DNA of 64,000 nucleotides from Sympetrum striolatum (GCA_947579665.1 OX388352.1:74066113-74130112), one strand, 5' to 3'; counted from the stretch's first letter, positions 23,176 through 36,637 are shown. Notes: generated from the sequence alone by a model not told the origin. Made by a program: numbers and translations.

Positions 23176-26100
23176 TTAAATCACGAAGCCTATTTAATTC
23201 CACTCGTTCAATTTAATCACGAAACCCTTATAACTCCAAGTTGATATTGACTTACTACAATGAGACTTTGAAGCGAATAAATCTAGTAAAGAGCAGAGAA
23301 ACACTCCGAGGCCACGTCGGATTCATTCCCTTTGAAAATGGTTTTAAACGCCACTTCCAGATGAAGCTATTTCCTTAGCTATCGTCACCGGCTCATTCAA
23401 AGAAATCCTTTTTAAAACTCTCGTGATAAAATCGCACTCAGAAAATCCGGATTAGATAGTCTGTTTTTTGGGAATAAGAAACCCTTTTGTGAAGGAAAAA
23501 GAGATAGGCCACACAACTGTTTTGGTACGGTTCCTTACCTCGCGGCTATACGTTGCCCTAATGGTATTTTAGAAGTGTAGCAGACAATCGGCCATTTATT
23601 GGTTCAGAGTGCCGTCACTCGTCAAGCCACGAAAAAAAGATCGATGTAATAAAATAAAACGAACGAACGAACATCGGAGATTTAAATAGCCACGATTAAG
23701 ATACAAATTATTATTAATTTACATAATTTGAATCGTGTTATTATTATATTATACTAAAGCAATTCTTAGTACCCTATACTATTCTAACCATATACTTTTC
23801 TAATATTTTACTTTCTACTAATTTAGTGTCTATTGATATGTCCACTTCCTTGCCACGCTCTGCTCCAAAATATGGCTCGAGTCGTAATACCTATTTATCA
23901 CGCAGTATTCTCTATCCGAAGGTGTTCCTTTTCGCGGTAATTGCGTTTCATAATACAGTACTACGGGAGTCGTCCTGTTTGGATCTCGCGGTACATAATG
24001 CCGCAGTTACCCATAATCGTGCTACGCCTCAGCAGCCTCATTCATTACACCCCGAGTTTCAGTGAGATAAAGACTCATCTATCCCCTTTATATACCTCCG
24101 TTATTTCCCACCTCCAATCCTCTCCCACTCTTTCCATACAATCTACTTTCCACCCCACTTGCTCTCTTCACTGCATCGCCCCACCATATTCACACGAATG
24201 GACTTAACCTTCTATCCTCACTCTCGGAACTAACCCTTTTTATCAAGCGACCCCTTCATCTCTTACCCTTTTTATTTAAGCCACCATCTCTCTTCTTCAA
24301 CAATTTCTTGGCCATCGTCTCCTCCCAATCATCGAATTCCCCGCAATTTGATTCACGACCCTCTCCTTTAACCTCCAATTTCCTTCCAGCGGATTCGCGA
24401 TCTCCATTTCCATATTTCTCTTTTCCAGTTCCTCTCTCCTTTTGCATTCTCTCTGCCCTCGCCGCTCAAACGAATGAACCCGACGTGTCCCTAATTCGCC
24501 GATTTTTTTGTGTTTTGGCGTAATTTTAGTAGTACGCCGTCATACGTATATGTGTAGCACCTGTAGAGTCTTTGACGTTCAACAGGTACGTGAAGTAGCA
24601 ATGCGCTCTTCTCCGAAACGGACAAGTGTCCCGAAGGTGATCTAACCTTTCGTTGTTTGCCCTCTGCATCATCGTTATTACCCTATCAAAGATAGTGCAA
24701 TATAAACCGAGAGACGAAAGCGTCCCACGCTAATTACGTGGTGCATTTCTAACACCGTCTAACCAGATCGATGACGTTTATGGGGTCAAAACGAAAATAG
24801 AATAGCGTCTGGTTTTTGTGATATTCACCGGATGGTTGATGACGCACATTTTCTATATTATCCGTGAATTTATTGCTGGGATCAAACTTTATAAGAAACA
24901 ATCTCTGTCCGTTCTCTGTGAGCATCGTATTTACAAATGACGGGATTCAAATTCAAATTTGCGGCTCTGGGTGAAAGTCGATGTTTTCTGCAGGTGATGA
25001 AGTCTTTTATTATGGATAGAGGCTCGTAATCTTGCCTACCAATTTTAATAAATATGTTTGCATTTATAAATTTGCATTCGACATTATACCTCGCTGATTA
25101 CTAATTTAAGGTCCCATTCCTTTACTTACGAAAGTCATACGTTATTGAACCCATTGCATATGCCGCTACTTATTTAATTATTATGGAGGCAATTGCAAAT
25201 TTCGATATTACTGCAATAATAGAAATTAGGAATTAAATTTGCACGAGATATTTTATATATATTATATTTTATACATATATATGAGATATGAGTTGATATG
25301 AGAACACGAGATATTTTATCCTACAAAAAAAACTTTTAATGAAAAAGTCAAAAGAAATAATGTGTAGCAATTCCATAAATAGAACCCAAGAAGAGGTTTA
25401 CCGGTTTTGGAGACCGAGCACCATCGTCAGAACCTTAAGTTAGGCTAGACAATATTTATTTAAACAATATTTATTTTATCCTACATTTACTCCTACCGTT
25501 AAATATTTTGCTATTATTTTAATATATTACAATAAAGCTTCTCCATCATTTACAATTCCAACTCTATGATGAAGTTGAGGATTTAGTGGTCTATAACTCT
25601 TCAGAAATCAAAGTTATAGTCTCAATATTTCTTTTTATCATTTCTGATTTTCCAGAATCGAATCTACCTATCGATTTTGAAAAATGAGATTTACGCTTTC
25701 TTGAACAACTGAGAAACGTTGCTTGCTCTTACATGATATCCGATGTAGCTATTTCAATTGCATATGTGTCATGGATGTTCAGAGACAGCTAAGAAATAAA
25801 TTAGAGAAACTGATGTTTTGACAACGAAGAGTACCGTGTTTATGTATATGACTTATTCCATTTCGGGTTTATACTCAATTTAGTGCAATAAATGTATGAA
25901 AGAACCTACGGTAAAATCTCAAACTTGGTACAAAAATGTCGTTTTCTTGTTTCGAAAATAATTTCCTCATTTCAGTTTTCTGTACTACTGAATTAATGAG
26001 TATCTTTCTCCGTAAATTTCACAAAATAATGTAAATATAAACTCTAAATACAATCTCATACCATATTTAGCTAATTTTATAAACACAAAATTAACTGTAG

Positions 26101-27828
26101 CTAAATTTTACGCCAAAAGGCACTCTAAAAGTTTCGAAAACCAGTCTGTTAACTAATGTACTGATCGGATAGTACTGCGATAAGGTCGGTAATGAATTCT
26201 ACATGGAAAAGCCTTTAGTCTAGATACGGCGAGCCAAAGTTTTAATCAGATCATCCTAGTTTGCAGCCACGGGACAGAAAACGCACGTCAACACTCAGCT
26301 ATCGAAACTGAATAAATATTTCTAGATGTATTCACGCTCTTGAATGCTTTCAAATGTACGATATTACGATGGGACGGATGACATCTGCAGTATTATGACC
26401 ATAAGGTCAACAATTATTAGGATTGTTACCGTCAAAATCATTCCTTCGCAACTTCCACGCATTGTTTTCAAAGGGATCTTTGTACTACTGCAAACTCGTG
26501 AGTGCTGCTATCCACCGCAACCCACATGCATACGGTTCAAGCAGTGGAATCATAAGACTCCGAGCGATCAATAGGGTCAAACCGTCGCAAATTATCGCAT
26601 CCGTGCAAAAATACTTTAACCTACAACGATACGCATGTATCTGTTATTTTTGGTGTCTCTCTTTTAAAGTATACGATGAGTTTTTATTTCCCGCGTTTAG
26701 TAGTATTCCCATTTAAATCTGAATATGTCTACTAATGTCGAGCGCGCAAAATCCAATTAATTGCGTATTCCTTTCAATTTCGAAAACATTCCTCAAACGA
26801 AACTTATGTCCTGTTTCCTTTTGACCCTCAAATTTTTCCCAGTTATCTTCCGTTTTCTTAAAACTGTCTATTTTCGGGAAAATATTTTTTATACTAAAAG
26901 AGAATCTTTCGAATAGTTCTATTTAGCCCATTTTCCTGCTACACTATCTTGATATATGGCAAAATGTACATTTTTCTTTTGCTTTTTCGTTTGAGATAGA
27001 GAAAAAAGTGTTTTTCATATTCTTGTTTCCCAATCTAGTCCACGGCTGTGTTATAATAAAAGTTGTCAAGTAATGAGTGAGAGCGGAAAATGTTATTCAT
27101 CTTGGCCACTCCTTATCCCATCTATGAAAAGTATATTCATAGGTGTCCAGCACCCACCTTTCCCTCGAATTAGGTACTTTTCTCAATCCACACTTTCCCC
27201 TCGAATTAGGCACTTTTCTCAATCCTCATTTTACCTTATCCTAGGTTTTTATTGCTAACAATTGAAGGAAAAAGATCCAATTTGCCGTCGGCCAGATGAC
27301 TCTACTGATGAGCATTTCTCTTGATTCAAATATTTTAGGTTAGGATTTCTTTACAGTATTATTACTTTTTTGCTCTTACGTTGCGCCAAAAACTCTTGTA
27401 TACGTAATAAGACTTCAAATATGTGATTTAATAAACAAATTTTTTTGGGTCATGTTAACCGGACGCGACTACTTATGGGTTAATAGTAATTTATTTTTGT
27501 CATAGATAAAGCCATATAGAACTGGAGTTAGAACATTTTACTGAACCACACAATATTGGCTGATCTTTAGATCGTGTTTTGCATTTTTGCGTCATTCGAT
27601 AAAAGTTCTTTGGAATGACAAAAAAGCTTAACTGTTACTGTCTTAAAAGAAGTGATATGTGATATAAATTGCGTCTGTTCTAAATTGTATGAAGCTCAAT
27701 TTCTTTCATCGTGGACCATCCTCATTGTATGCTGACAAGTAGCTCTCGAGATAGGGGAGAGAGAAAGAAAATTGTACCACTTTTTACATTTTATTTTATA
27801 AAGCCCAAAGTGTTAGTTAAACAGTGTC
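23176..27828. other. Unassigned intergenic DNA
   Basis: There is a CT-rich stretch at about 24060-24470, a doubled 36-bp unit at 27162-27233 and a GAACGAACGAAC run near 23662. Open frames at 23826-24207 and 26344-26716 are unrecognised and overlap in different frames without splice support. No RNA gene was seen. Confidence 0.4.
27162..27233. repeat. 36-bp tandem duplication
   Basis: CCCTCGAATTAGGTACTTTT (from 27162) recurs as CCCTCGAATTAGGCACTTTT (from 27198). Both are followed by CTCAATCC and an ACTTT/TCATTTT end. Two units only. Confidence 0.85.
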
Positions 27829-28219
27829 TTAACCCGGTAACGCCTAGCGGTACCGTTTGGTACCACCCGGTAGGGTATTAAGAAGATTGAATTTTCTGGT
27901 ACTTCCGAATATTTTTCTAGATTTTTTTCAGTTTTACATCTATTTGCATACTTTGAGGCTCACGATTACAAAATATTTGCTTTTGTTTGTCCTTATTTTT
28001 CGCCAATACCGATGTTTGAAAAAGGTGAATTTTCATGAATCCCAAAAAACACGCTTTTTTCGTGCAGACCTTCCGATTTTTTTTAATATTTCCAGTTTCG
28101 TGGCTATCTACGAGATTTTTTCAAGTGGTATCAAATTTCAATACATCTAGCTATAGATGCAATTAGAATTTTAGGTTGCTAGTTTATTTATAATGAAGTT
28201 ACAATGAGCTACATTTTGC

Positions 28220-28244
28220 TGGTACCATATGGTACCGCTAGGCG
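28220..28244. repeat. 25-bp subterminal repeat of the piggyBac element (three copies)
   Basis: TGGTACCATATGGTACCGCT plus AGGCG here is the exact reverse complement of 30637-30661. A third copy directly abuts the left terminal repeat at 27841-27865 with two mismatches. Each contains two GGTACC palindromes 4 bp apart. Spaced subterminal repeats are where piggyBac transposases bind in studied members, so these are candidate transposase-binding sites. Confidence 0.85.
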
Positions 28245-28750
28245 GTTCCCGTTATACTTTTATGCTGGAAGCTTAAATTTCTTCTGCTACGACATCTCTA
28301 TCGGATTTCTTTTGCACTTGCGATATTATTGCAAATAAATATTTGAATATAGTTGCATTTCATTTATGTGCACCCCAAAAATATATCTAGTTCAGTCGTT
28401 TTCGATGATTTAGGCTGAATTCTGAGGTATGGATTTACCCTTTTCGGGCTCTTGACGTACACCCATGACCGGATTAGGAAGAGACAGATGTTGGGTCCGG
28501 TTGTAAAAATGAACCATTTCTCTAAAGGAGCGAAAGAAGCTAATAGATGAGGAGTGGCGGAAGGGAATACCACCGTAAACTCCGAAGATGGCTGGCAAAA
28601 AGGGAGGAACACGCGACCTGAGACAACTCGGGAAAGATTTTGTATTGTTTTGGCCTTCCGTTTCTCCATCGCGAACAACCGAGCAACATTTGCGCCTTTT
28701 ACTCCTTATTCTAAGTTACACTTCCAAGGAGCGTTTGGAAAGCTGAACTA

Positions 28751-30388
28751 CGTAAGAGACCTCACACACGCGAACAGGTGATCCTTTGGGATGATAAAGA
28801 CATCACCGTCCATGACGCGATTTTTCCTAATCCTGATTACTCTTCCTTTCGTGAGGTGTCCCCAACCCAGGCTTTTGAGCGTTTTTTGACGAAGAAGTCG
28901 TTTCACATCTGGTGATGGAATCGAATAAGTATGCCCTGTTCTGCAATTGTGGAAATCCGAATGTAACAGCTGAGGAAATGAAATTGTTTGTTGCAATTCT
29001 CTTCCTCAGTGGGTACAATACGGTTCCTAGTAAAAGGCAGTATTGGGATGCAGCTTACGGCATAAGGAATTAACTTGTTTATAAGTCAATGAGGCGAGAT
29101 AGATTTTTGCAAATTAACCGATTTATTCATTGCTGTGACAATACTGCTGTTGATACCTCCGATAGAAGGTGGAAATTGCGCCCTCTTATGAATATGTTAA
29201 AGAAAAAAATTAGTGAATATTTCAAAGAGAGTAGTGCTTAAGTTTCGATGAGTCCATGGTTTCATATTTTGGGAGGCATGGATGGAAACAATTCATTCGA
29301 GGGAAGCCCATAAGATTTGGTTATAAGGTTTGGTGTCTCAATACACCACCTTGTAAATTTTGACACTTATTAGAGAAATAGTCCCAGGAAAGTGGAAAAC
29401 TACGAGAAAGAATTAGGAAAGGCCGCAGAACATTTAGTTGGAATGACAGATGAACTGAAACAGAAAGAGTTACCTTCCCGATTCTATTTTGATAATTATT
29501 TCACGAACTACGACTTAGTGAAATATCTTCGCGGAAGGAATTATGGTGCAACAGGAACAGTGAGGGAAAATAGAATTCTTCCCCCTGCCATACGCCTCTG
29601 GCGGCTCGCGGGGTATATATCTAAATCTAAATACCTAAAAAATGTTCTCTGAAGCTCTCTAAGGAATTAGCAAAGTTAAAGCGAGTATCTTTTGAGGCCA
29701 AAAGATCCGTGAAAAACAACATTCTCGAGGAGAAATGGGTGGACAATGCTGTCGTTTCGGTTATGTCCTCATTTCACGGAATTAATCCGATATCTGGGGT
29801 TGGGAGATTCTCCAAAAGTGAGAAAGATAGACTACTTGTGCCACGGCCCGCGATGTTTTAGGCAAACACAATAAATTTATGGGGGCACTGATTGAATGGA
29901 CTGGAATATTTCTCTTTATCGTGTGGGTTTCAGAGGAAAGAAATGGTGGTGGCCTATTTTTACGTGGATGCTTGATTCCGTGATGCACAATGCATGGTTG
30001 TTGACGAGGAAAACAGGGAGAGGTACAACCAAGTTAGAGTTCCGATGGGTAGTTGCGCAGACTTACCTGGAGAGATTCAAGAATACGCCGAAATCTGTAG
30101 GACGTTTACCTGCGTCCATAAGCAGTGAAATTGGAATGATGTATGTAAACTAATCATGAGATCATATTTTGACATACAACAGTCTGCATATGATTACTAA
30201 AAGCGGGTTTTCTTTCCAGTGTTTCTGATGAAATAAGGTACGATGGGTATAACCACCTCGTGCAATCCGCCACCCAGAGGCGAAGGTGTGCCCATGAAAA
30301 TTGTACGAGCAGAACACGAACGGAGTACGGAAAATGTAATGTAGGGCTATGCATTGACTGTTTCACAAAATTCCACATTCTGCAGTAA
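28751..30388 (+). pseudogene. piggyBac-type (PGBD) transposase pseudogene
   Basis: DDE/D transposase readable only by switching frames. The N-terminal part has VSPTQAFERF (about 28855). The first catalytic Asp is in [20 protein letters not shown] (Asp codon at 29248). The second is in YFDNYFTNYDLVKYLRGRNY (29491). The third is in WMLDSVMHNAW (29974). The C-terminal cysteine-rich domain reads RRCAHENC...CNVGLCIDCFTKFH and stops at 30386. At least six stops or frameshifts break it, for example after GIRN near 29071 and just before the first Asp. A LINE tail of about 55 bp is inserted at 29581. Order and spacing fit the PGBD transposase family; the enzyme would excise at TTAA without scars, but this copy cannot make it. 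Confidence 0.9.
29581..29636 (+). mobile_element. CR1-like LINE 3'-tail inserted in the piggyBac transposase
   Basis: CCCCCTGCCATACGCCTCTG followed by GCGGCTCGCGGGGTATATAT and CTAAATCTAAATA parallels the 3' end of the LINE at 62415-63745 (CCCCCTGCCACACGCCGAAA, GGCGGCTTGTAGGGTATTAA, TCTAGATGTAGATG). The transposase reading resumes right after it with KKCSLKLSKELAKLKR, which fits directly to the interrupted RENRI before it. So this is a severely 5'-truncated retrotransposition into the coding region. Confidence 0.75.
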
Positions 30389-30794
30389 TACGATGAAGCC
30401 ACAATGGCAAACTGTTTATTTACTTTCACTATTTTTGACTTTGAGGATTCCTGTAAAATTTATATAATTTTTAAAATCTTAGGGCAATAATTTGTTTAAA
30501 CATATTCTTATAATTTTTATGATATTTCATGTTAAAAATGTAAAAATAAGCGGAAAAATACAAAACAATAAATAGTTTGTTCAGCTAGCTGTAAATTTCC
30601 GAAAATTCCTTAAACCTTCAATTTTATACCCCCAAGCGCCTAGCGGTACCATATGGTACCAGGCTATATCTCCGTAACTAATGATGTTAAAAGAAAAAGG
30701 ATTGGATAAATTGACTTAGATAGTAATACGCTTTAACATACTTGATTATAATTAATTTCGAAGAAAATTTTTTTTCCAGGCGTTACCGGGTTAA

Positions 30795-33700
30795 TCACAA
30801 TTTAGAATGTCTCTTCATCAAAGCATAGAACCTTATCTCAAAGTTCCTTTCTGCAACGTCAAATCCAAGATTTCTAAAATCGGATACGATTAAACAAAAC
30901 ATCATCTCTTCGTATTTTAGGATGTGTTGCTCTAATTCAACTTCAATTTCTTCCGAAAACGCTTAACTGCTCTTATTTTCAGCGTACTTTTTATAGTTGT
31001 CTTTGGGAAATCATAAACAGGGACACATTAATTTAAATGTCCATGTTCATATACTGCCACATATAAATTTGGCTCATCTACGCTCCACCTTCCACATTTT
31101 TCGGACCCACACTTTGATGCAAATTAACTATGTAATCAATTGTTCACCGTAAATAGCACATTACAATTACATCACATCAACTACGAATATATTAATTAGT
31201 TTAAAAAGGCTAAATTGTTATTTAAAAGTTCTACGGTTTCCTAAATTATACCGGTACAATGAAGGGAACTGCAAACGTACAATATAGGCAACTCCACCAT
31301 TTGTCCTTTGTCGCTTCCTTCCAAACTAACCGTTTGAGTTACAGAATAACATCTAAATGAAAACTCAGGCATATTTATGTTTATTCATCCGATAATTAAT
31401 ACAATTTGCTCCCACTTAACCTATTACTGTTATAATTTTAGCCACGTGCAGAAAAATTTGCTTTAGAACTGCAAAAAAGTAGCTCTCTCACAAACACACG
31501 TTTTCGAACCCGCAAAGATGACAACTGGAATTTCGGCGTATAGTAACGTCTACTTGCAGTTACGCATGACAAATCTCGCAAGAAACGAAGCTCTTCCATT
31601 TTACGGAGGTGTTACAAATTAGGCGCCGGTACAATATATATAGGCAACTCTCCCCTATGTATCCTTAATTTTCAGCGTCACGTGTTTTGTCTCTCGGGTC
31701 AAAATCACTAGTTTTCAATCAACAAAATCATTCTTTACATGCTGTGTTTCATGGATAATAAAATAAACGCTGTATATATCCTTGAGCTCACAAAGCATTT
31801 CTGCAGCACATTTGTTTGGCAAGGAATAAATGCTGAAATTTTCAATATGAAAAAAATTACTGTTTTTTATACTCGTAAACGAATACCTTCCACTGAGTTT
31901 GTCAATTACATACTCACCTGCGAAGTGCATGTATTATCGCTTTATCAAATACGTGAGTGGTAGTTCTAATGGCATCATTTAGAAAAAGGTGGAAACTTAA
32001 ATAATGATATTTGGAAGAGAGACAATATTTTGGAGGAAGATAAATCGAAACAAAAGTTTGGTTTCTCGAAAACCTTTTCAGCTAGGTACACATTTTCAAA
32101 TATGTCTTGGTTTTAGGATGCTATAAACCATAAGACTTTCAAATAAAAACATTAGAATTTTAATTCTCTATGTGTCCGTTTTAGAAAAAGATTATTTTAA
32201 ACCAACATAATTTGTAGTCAATAGAACACATTTTTCTCTGACCTCTGACAATGTGCTTTGAAAAGAAGTGACATACAAAATTTTAAACATTTTACTTCAA
32301 ACTGCCAATATAAATTTTTGAATAATCTTTTCTAAAGACGTCAATGTTGAAGTCATATTGGTGAATGTTTAGTCCCTACTATGGTAAATATGGAGGTGTA
32401 AATTATAACGCCAACTTGCATTTGGAATATCTTAATTTAATTGTTCACAGCTACTCGTAAGTAGAAGCAAAATACATCTTCCAAATGCTATTGTCTCATT
32501 CTTGTCCATTGTTAGGATAATATTGTATCAAATGAGGTACGAATAATGATGAATGATTGTATCCATACTGGACATTCCTCGTTGAATGATACGAAAAGTT
32601 ACACAGATAGAGTCAGAAACATTTTCCATTCTTGCCATTCAATCTGTCAAGCAAATCGCCACTCTCCTCTCCTTGCCTCGTTCCTTCAACGAAGTCTCTG
32701 ATAACAAATAGTTTGACGAAGATCCAAATTTTCTCAGGGATGACGAGTTAAAGACTGATAGTTGCATTCCCATTGGCAGCATTATACATTTGGAAATGAC
32801 AGGAGTCATAGCATCATTGTAACATGTGTATTATAAACGATTTCCAATAGTTAATGCGCTCATACACTATATGTTCGTATAAAAAAGATTTAAATAAGAA
32901 CTTAATTGGCAAATATTAAAGCGTAAATTTATATATTTCCAGTTGCCTTGATCAGAAGAGTTTTTTTTTTATACTAGCAATATTTATTGTAAAATGTTTT
33001 CGATGTTAAAATCGAAAACGTTTGATATCTACTTCTTAGAGAGCATGCCTTGCTTAAGCGTGTCGAAAATCCGCAACAGATCGTTCAAAGAAAAAAGAAG
33101 AAGAGAATTCAAATAATTTACAATTTTTCATATAATGAAAACTAGAAAACAATTACAAATTGAAGTTTAGCGTGTTTGGCCAAATTATACTGTCTACTTC
33201 CTTTTCCTCAAAGTCCAGAGATTTCTTCGTGTATACACCGTGATGTATTTGTCATTTAGTCACGTTTTTTAAGTCTCTTTCACTTTGGCAGTACTTTTAC
33301 CACTCTTCGAAGTCTTTTACATTCGTACATGGCAAAAGAACTCTTCTTAATCTTCTTATAGTCTGCGGCTGAAACTCGTACACTGTTTTTGTTCTGATTT
33401 TACCTCATAATATATGGTTTCAGCGACTAGCAGTTTATTAATTACATATTTTATCTTCCATCCAAATTTGATCTAGCACTCAGTCATTGTCATCGTCAGT
33501 CAGTCAGTCATCATGATTTCAAGCCAGCTTCATAGAATAAATGGTCACTAAATACCAAAACCATCAATGAATGAATGATGGTCTTTGTGTTTAGTGACAA
33601 TTTTGGTATTTCGTGATAATTTATTCAATTCATTTGCCATCAGCGGTATACCTTTATTATTGCTTCATTTAGTGCAATTTATGTAATAGCATAAGCGATA

Positions 33701-36045
33701 TAAATGCTTTGATTTTTTCATGATAATTTTTACATGCGAAGTTCTGCTCACAGAAAGATATTTGGGCTGATTTTAAGAGAACTATTTTTTGATTGTATAA
33801 CATTGACAGGAGGGATATTCTAAAAAAATATATTTCGTGTTATTCTCGTTTTAGCGCACCATTAAATTGATCCCTAAATCTGGCTGATTTCAAATTAAAA
33901 AACTAAACTTAATTAAGAGCACGGTGATACCATATTGCCAATTTCTAATGATCATATGATAATTTCCTTCTAGATGTAGCAGGAAGTTCTCATTTTGATT
34001 GGAAATCATCGATTCAGTTTTTCTTTTGCATTTCATACAATTTTCCTCCGTAACGAATGAATAGTTTTTGAAGTACGAGGTCTCCTTATTTACCATTTAT
34101 CCACGAATTAATAATTGACGGGTTTCCGAAAATTTTGACGAAATTAATCTTTGCCACCTGCTGTTACGAGATATTTCAATACTTCCTCATCAATTGTTGC
34201 CTCTTTGTGCTTTAGAAAAGTCTCCGAAGTTTATCCAGCGATAATTTTTCACTATAGTAAACGAGTAACTTTATAGTTAGAGAAGTAGTATTTTCTCAAA
34301 CTATTCTTCATCCCAGTAACAGTTTTCTCCTTTATCCATGTATGCTAGAAACGAAAAGGAACAAGGAAGTTATCTAAGAGATTAAAACTTTCATGCGCCA
34401 CGTAGTTGGCATTTTCTGTGATTGACGTTGAGTGGTTCTTTGAATGCACGTTACACTGCAAAGATTTTCAGTTCTTAAGACCCCGATCATGTTTCAGATG
34501 AAACTCTTTTTGTTCTCTAGATGTTCATATTCGAACTCCCTCCATCGTCTACTTCGTTTCATGATGAAAGAGAATTTGAACCCTCGGAAACTTCGGAAAT
34601 TCTTTTTACAGAAATATTAATCTTCGCTGCCAAAGATAGTAAACTCTAACAGTAACTTGAAGCAAAACAGTATTATATAATTTCTCGCGCTATACAGTCA
34701 CATTCCGGAAATAATTTCTGTAAGGCTACAACAGGAAATTTCCTAAGAAATATTAACAAAAACTCCGCTTTAACCACTTTAGCGCCCGGAATCAACAGGG
34801 TGTTATGACAGCCTTTACTGTTAACATGAATAAAACGAGCGCACATGCCTCACTCTTGCGTAAGCTTTGTACAATCAAAGCGTTAATAATCGACCTTGAT
34901 CTAGTAGTTTCACAGTTCCGTCAAATATTGCCGATTCCATTATTTTCCCTATAATGTGCATATCGTCAGCGGAATCAGTTCCATCGAAAGGGGAGAAATT
35001 CCTTTAGAGTACCTTGCATAAAAATGAAATTCACCGACATAATTTTTATAGATGAAAAAATCGAAAAAATAAGAGGATGTAATTCCTAAAGCTTCGGAAC
35101 TGAGCACTTTGTACTCGGAAAGTCGTGCGACGCCGTAAATATTGCGCAAGTGTCTTGAAAGATTTTCTGAAGAACAAATTTTAGCGAGAAGACTCACAAA
35201 AGAGTAATTACTCACTTATCTCAATAAATTTTACACGCCAAGAATTTCAATCTCAGGTAAACTTCTATTTTCCAAAACTATTATGCCTAAAATCTGTTTC
35301 AGGAGTCTTTTAAATTCACTGTAATATGAGATTTCTTGTTAAACGAAAGCGGCTTGGAGAAAAATGATTACATCTCTTGAAATGCTATCATATATTACTA
35401 CTACGCCTATGAGGACTATTTATCATATTCAAATAAAAAAAATCACATGAGTGAATGACTCATGACGAATCTAATTATCAAAAGCTGTATATTAAAATTG
35501 CCATTTTCCCAGTATGACCTTTGTTGAGACACCAAAAATATAGTTCTACACAGTCATTTTCAGTAATTTTTCCCCAATATTATCCCAATGCTATATAATT
35601 ACTTAGAATACAAAAAGCAAGTTCGAAAGTACAGGATCATTAAGGGGAATTCCGAAATCATCTCAAATCTAGAGTTAATCCTAGAACGAACAATTTTCCG
35701 CTCCTGTGCGACCAATGACGAAACAGGGACAAGCGGAGAAGTAAGGAACACACAAGTAGTGCGGGGCGGATAAGATAGAGGGGCTAATGAGTGCCTGAAG
35801 CATATACGTAAGGATAAAGTAGTGGAGATGGAGCTGTATGACCATGAATATAATTTGTACAGCCTTTATTAAGTGCTTTCGAGGAAAACGTGATATCTGT
35901 GTCAAAATGTTACACGTTCTCGCGGTTTTAAAAATAATTTTGAAAGTTAAACAACATTGAAAATTTCCAATTTTTTTAATTTTATAACCGCCATCAGTCG
36001 CCTTTCCTTCGCAATTATGAATTTTCAATTAAATGTTTATTCTTC
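30795..36045. other. Long unassigned AT-rich interval
   Basis: Over 5 kb with no recognisable gene. The motif CCGGTACAAT...ATATAGGCAACTC occurs twice (about 31251-31296 and 31626-31651). An imperfect palindrome lies at 33535-33629. ORFs at 35588-35773 and 35681-36028 overlap on opposite strands and are unrecognised. Confidence 0.4.
33535..33629. repeat. Imperfect 95-bp palindrome
   Basis: GAATAAATGGTCACTAAATA...CCAAAACCAT on the left pairs with ACAATTTTGGTATTTCGTGA...TAATTTATTC on the right (about 24 of 30 positions). The centre CCATCAATGAATGAATGATGG is itself nearly palindromic. Possibly an old MITE; no second copy seen in this window. Confidence 0.6.
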
Positions 36046-36048
36046 TTA

Positions 36049-36637
36049 GGGGGCGTCCATTAATTACGTGAGGCGTTTAGGGGGGTGGGGAGGTTATGCC
36101 TAATCTCACTCTCTCTCACGTGGGGTAGAGGGGGGGTTCTCGCAAAGATTACGTAATTTTTTATCCGCAAGAAACAGTGTAGAATTATGAAATGACTGGG
36201 TTAAATTGAGTAAAACGTGTTTCTCTAGTAAAATATGACTACATTTTACACAATAATATTTATCACAGTTATGCGAGCGCCACAAAGTAGCATAGCCCAT
36301 CTATTGTTTAACCACCGGCTAGCCGAACACGCGATTCGACGAGAGCTGCGACGTACGACCTTGTGACAGCGACGGCCCAGTCAACGATCTCAGTAGTCTT
36401 AAATACTAGTCTCAGCTAGTCCTAAATAAAAATAATTAAATAAATTACGTTTTTTTATAAATCCAATACAATGAAGCATACATTAACATATTTACACTGA
36501 AAACACGCATTTTGAACAATCTCACGTAAGATTAGAGGAAGGGGAGGGGGTCGAGCCAAATCTCATGATATCTCACTAGGGGGGAGGGAGGGGTAAAAAA
36601 TCACAAAAATCACCTCACGTAACTAATGGATGCTCCC
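36049..36637. mobile_element. PIF/Harbinger-like MITE with TTA target duplication, copy 1
   Basis: The left end GGGGGCGTCCATTAATTACG and the complement of the right end GGGAGCATCCATTAGTTACG form inverted termini continuing through TGAGG. TTA flanks both sides (36046-36048 and 36638-36640), a 3-bp duplication typical of PIF/Harbinger insertions. The 589-bp body is non-coding. A second copy in opposite orientation lies at 41131-41586. Confidence 0.8.

Larger units (their letters stand above)
27829..30794 (+). mobile_element. Complete but defective piggyBac-family transposon
   Basis: The element starts with TTAACCCGGTAACGCCT at 27829-27845 and ends with the exact complement AGGCGTTACCGGGTTAA at 30778-30794. 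It is therefore bounded by two TTAA sites, the piggyBac target duplication, with 13-bp terminal inverted repeats beginning CCC. Overall 2966 bp including both TTAA. Three 25-bp subterminal repeats carrying paired GGTACC sites lie at 27841-27865, 28220-28244 (inverted) and 30637-30661. The internal transposase is broken and interrupted by a LINE tail. Intact ends suggest it could still be a substrate for a related transposase; that is inference. Confidence 0.93.

Noticed and set aside
28364..29018. Overlapping minus-strand ORFs of 62-104 codons
   Set aside because: They lie antisense to the piggyBac N-terminal region, and no splice or motif support exists.
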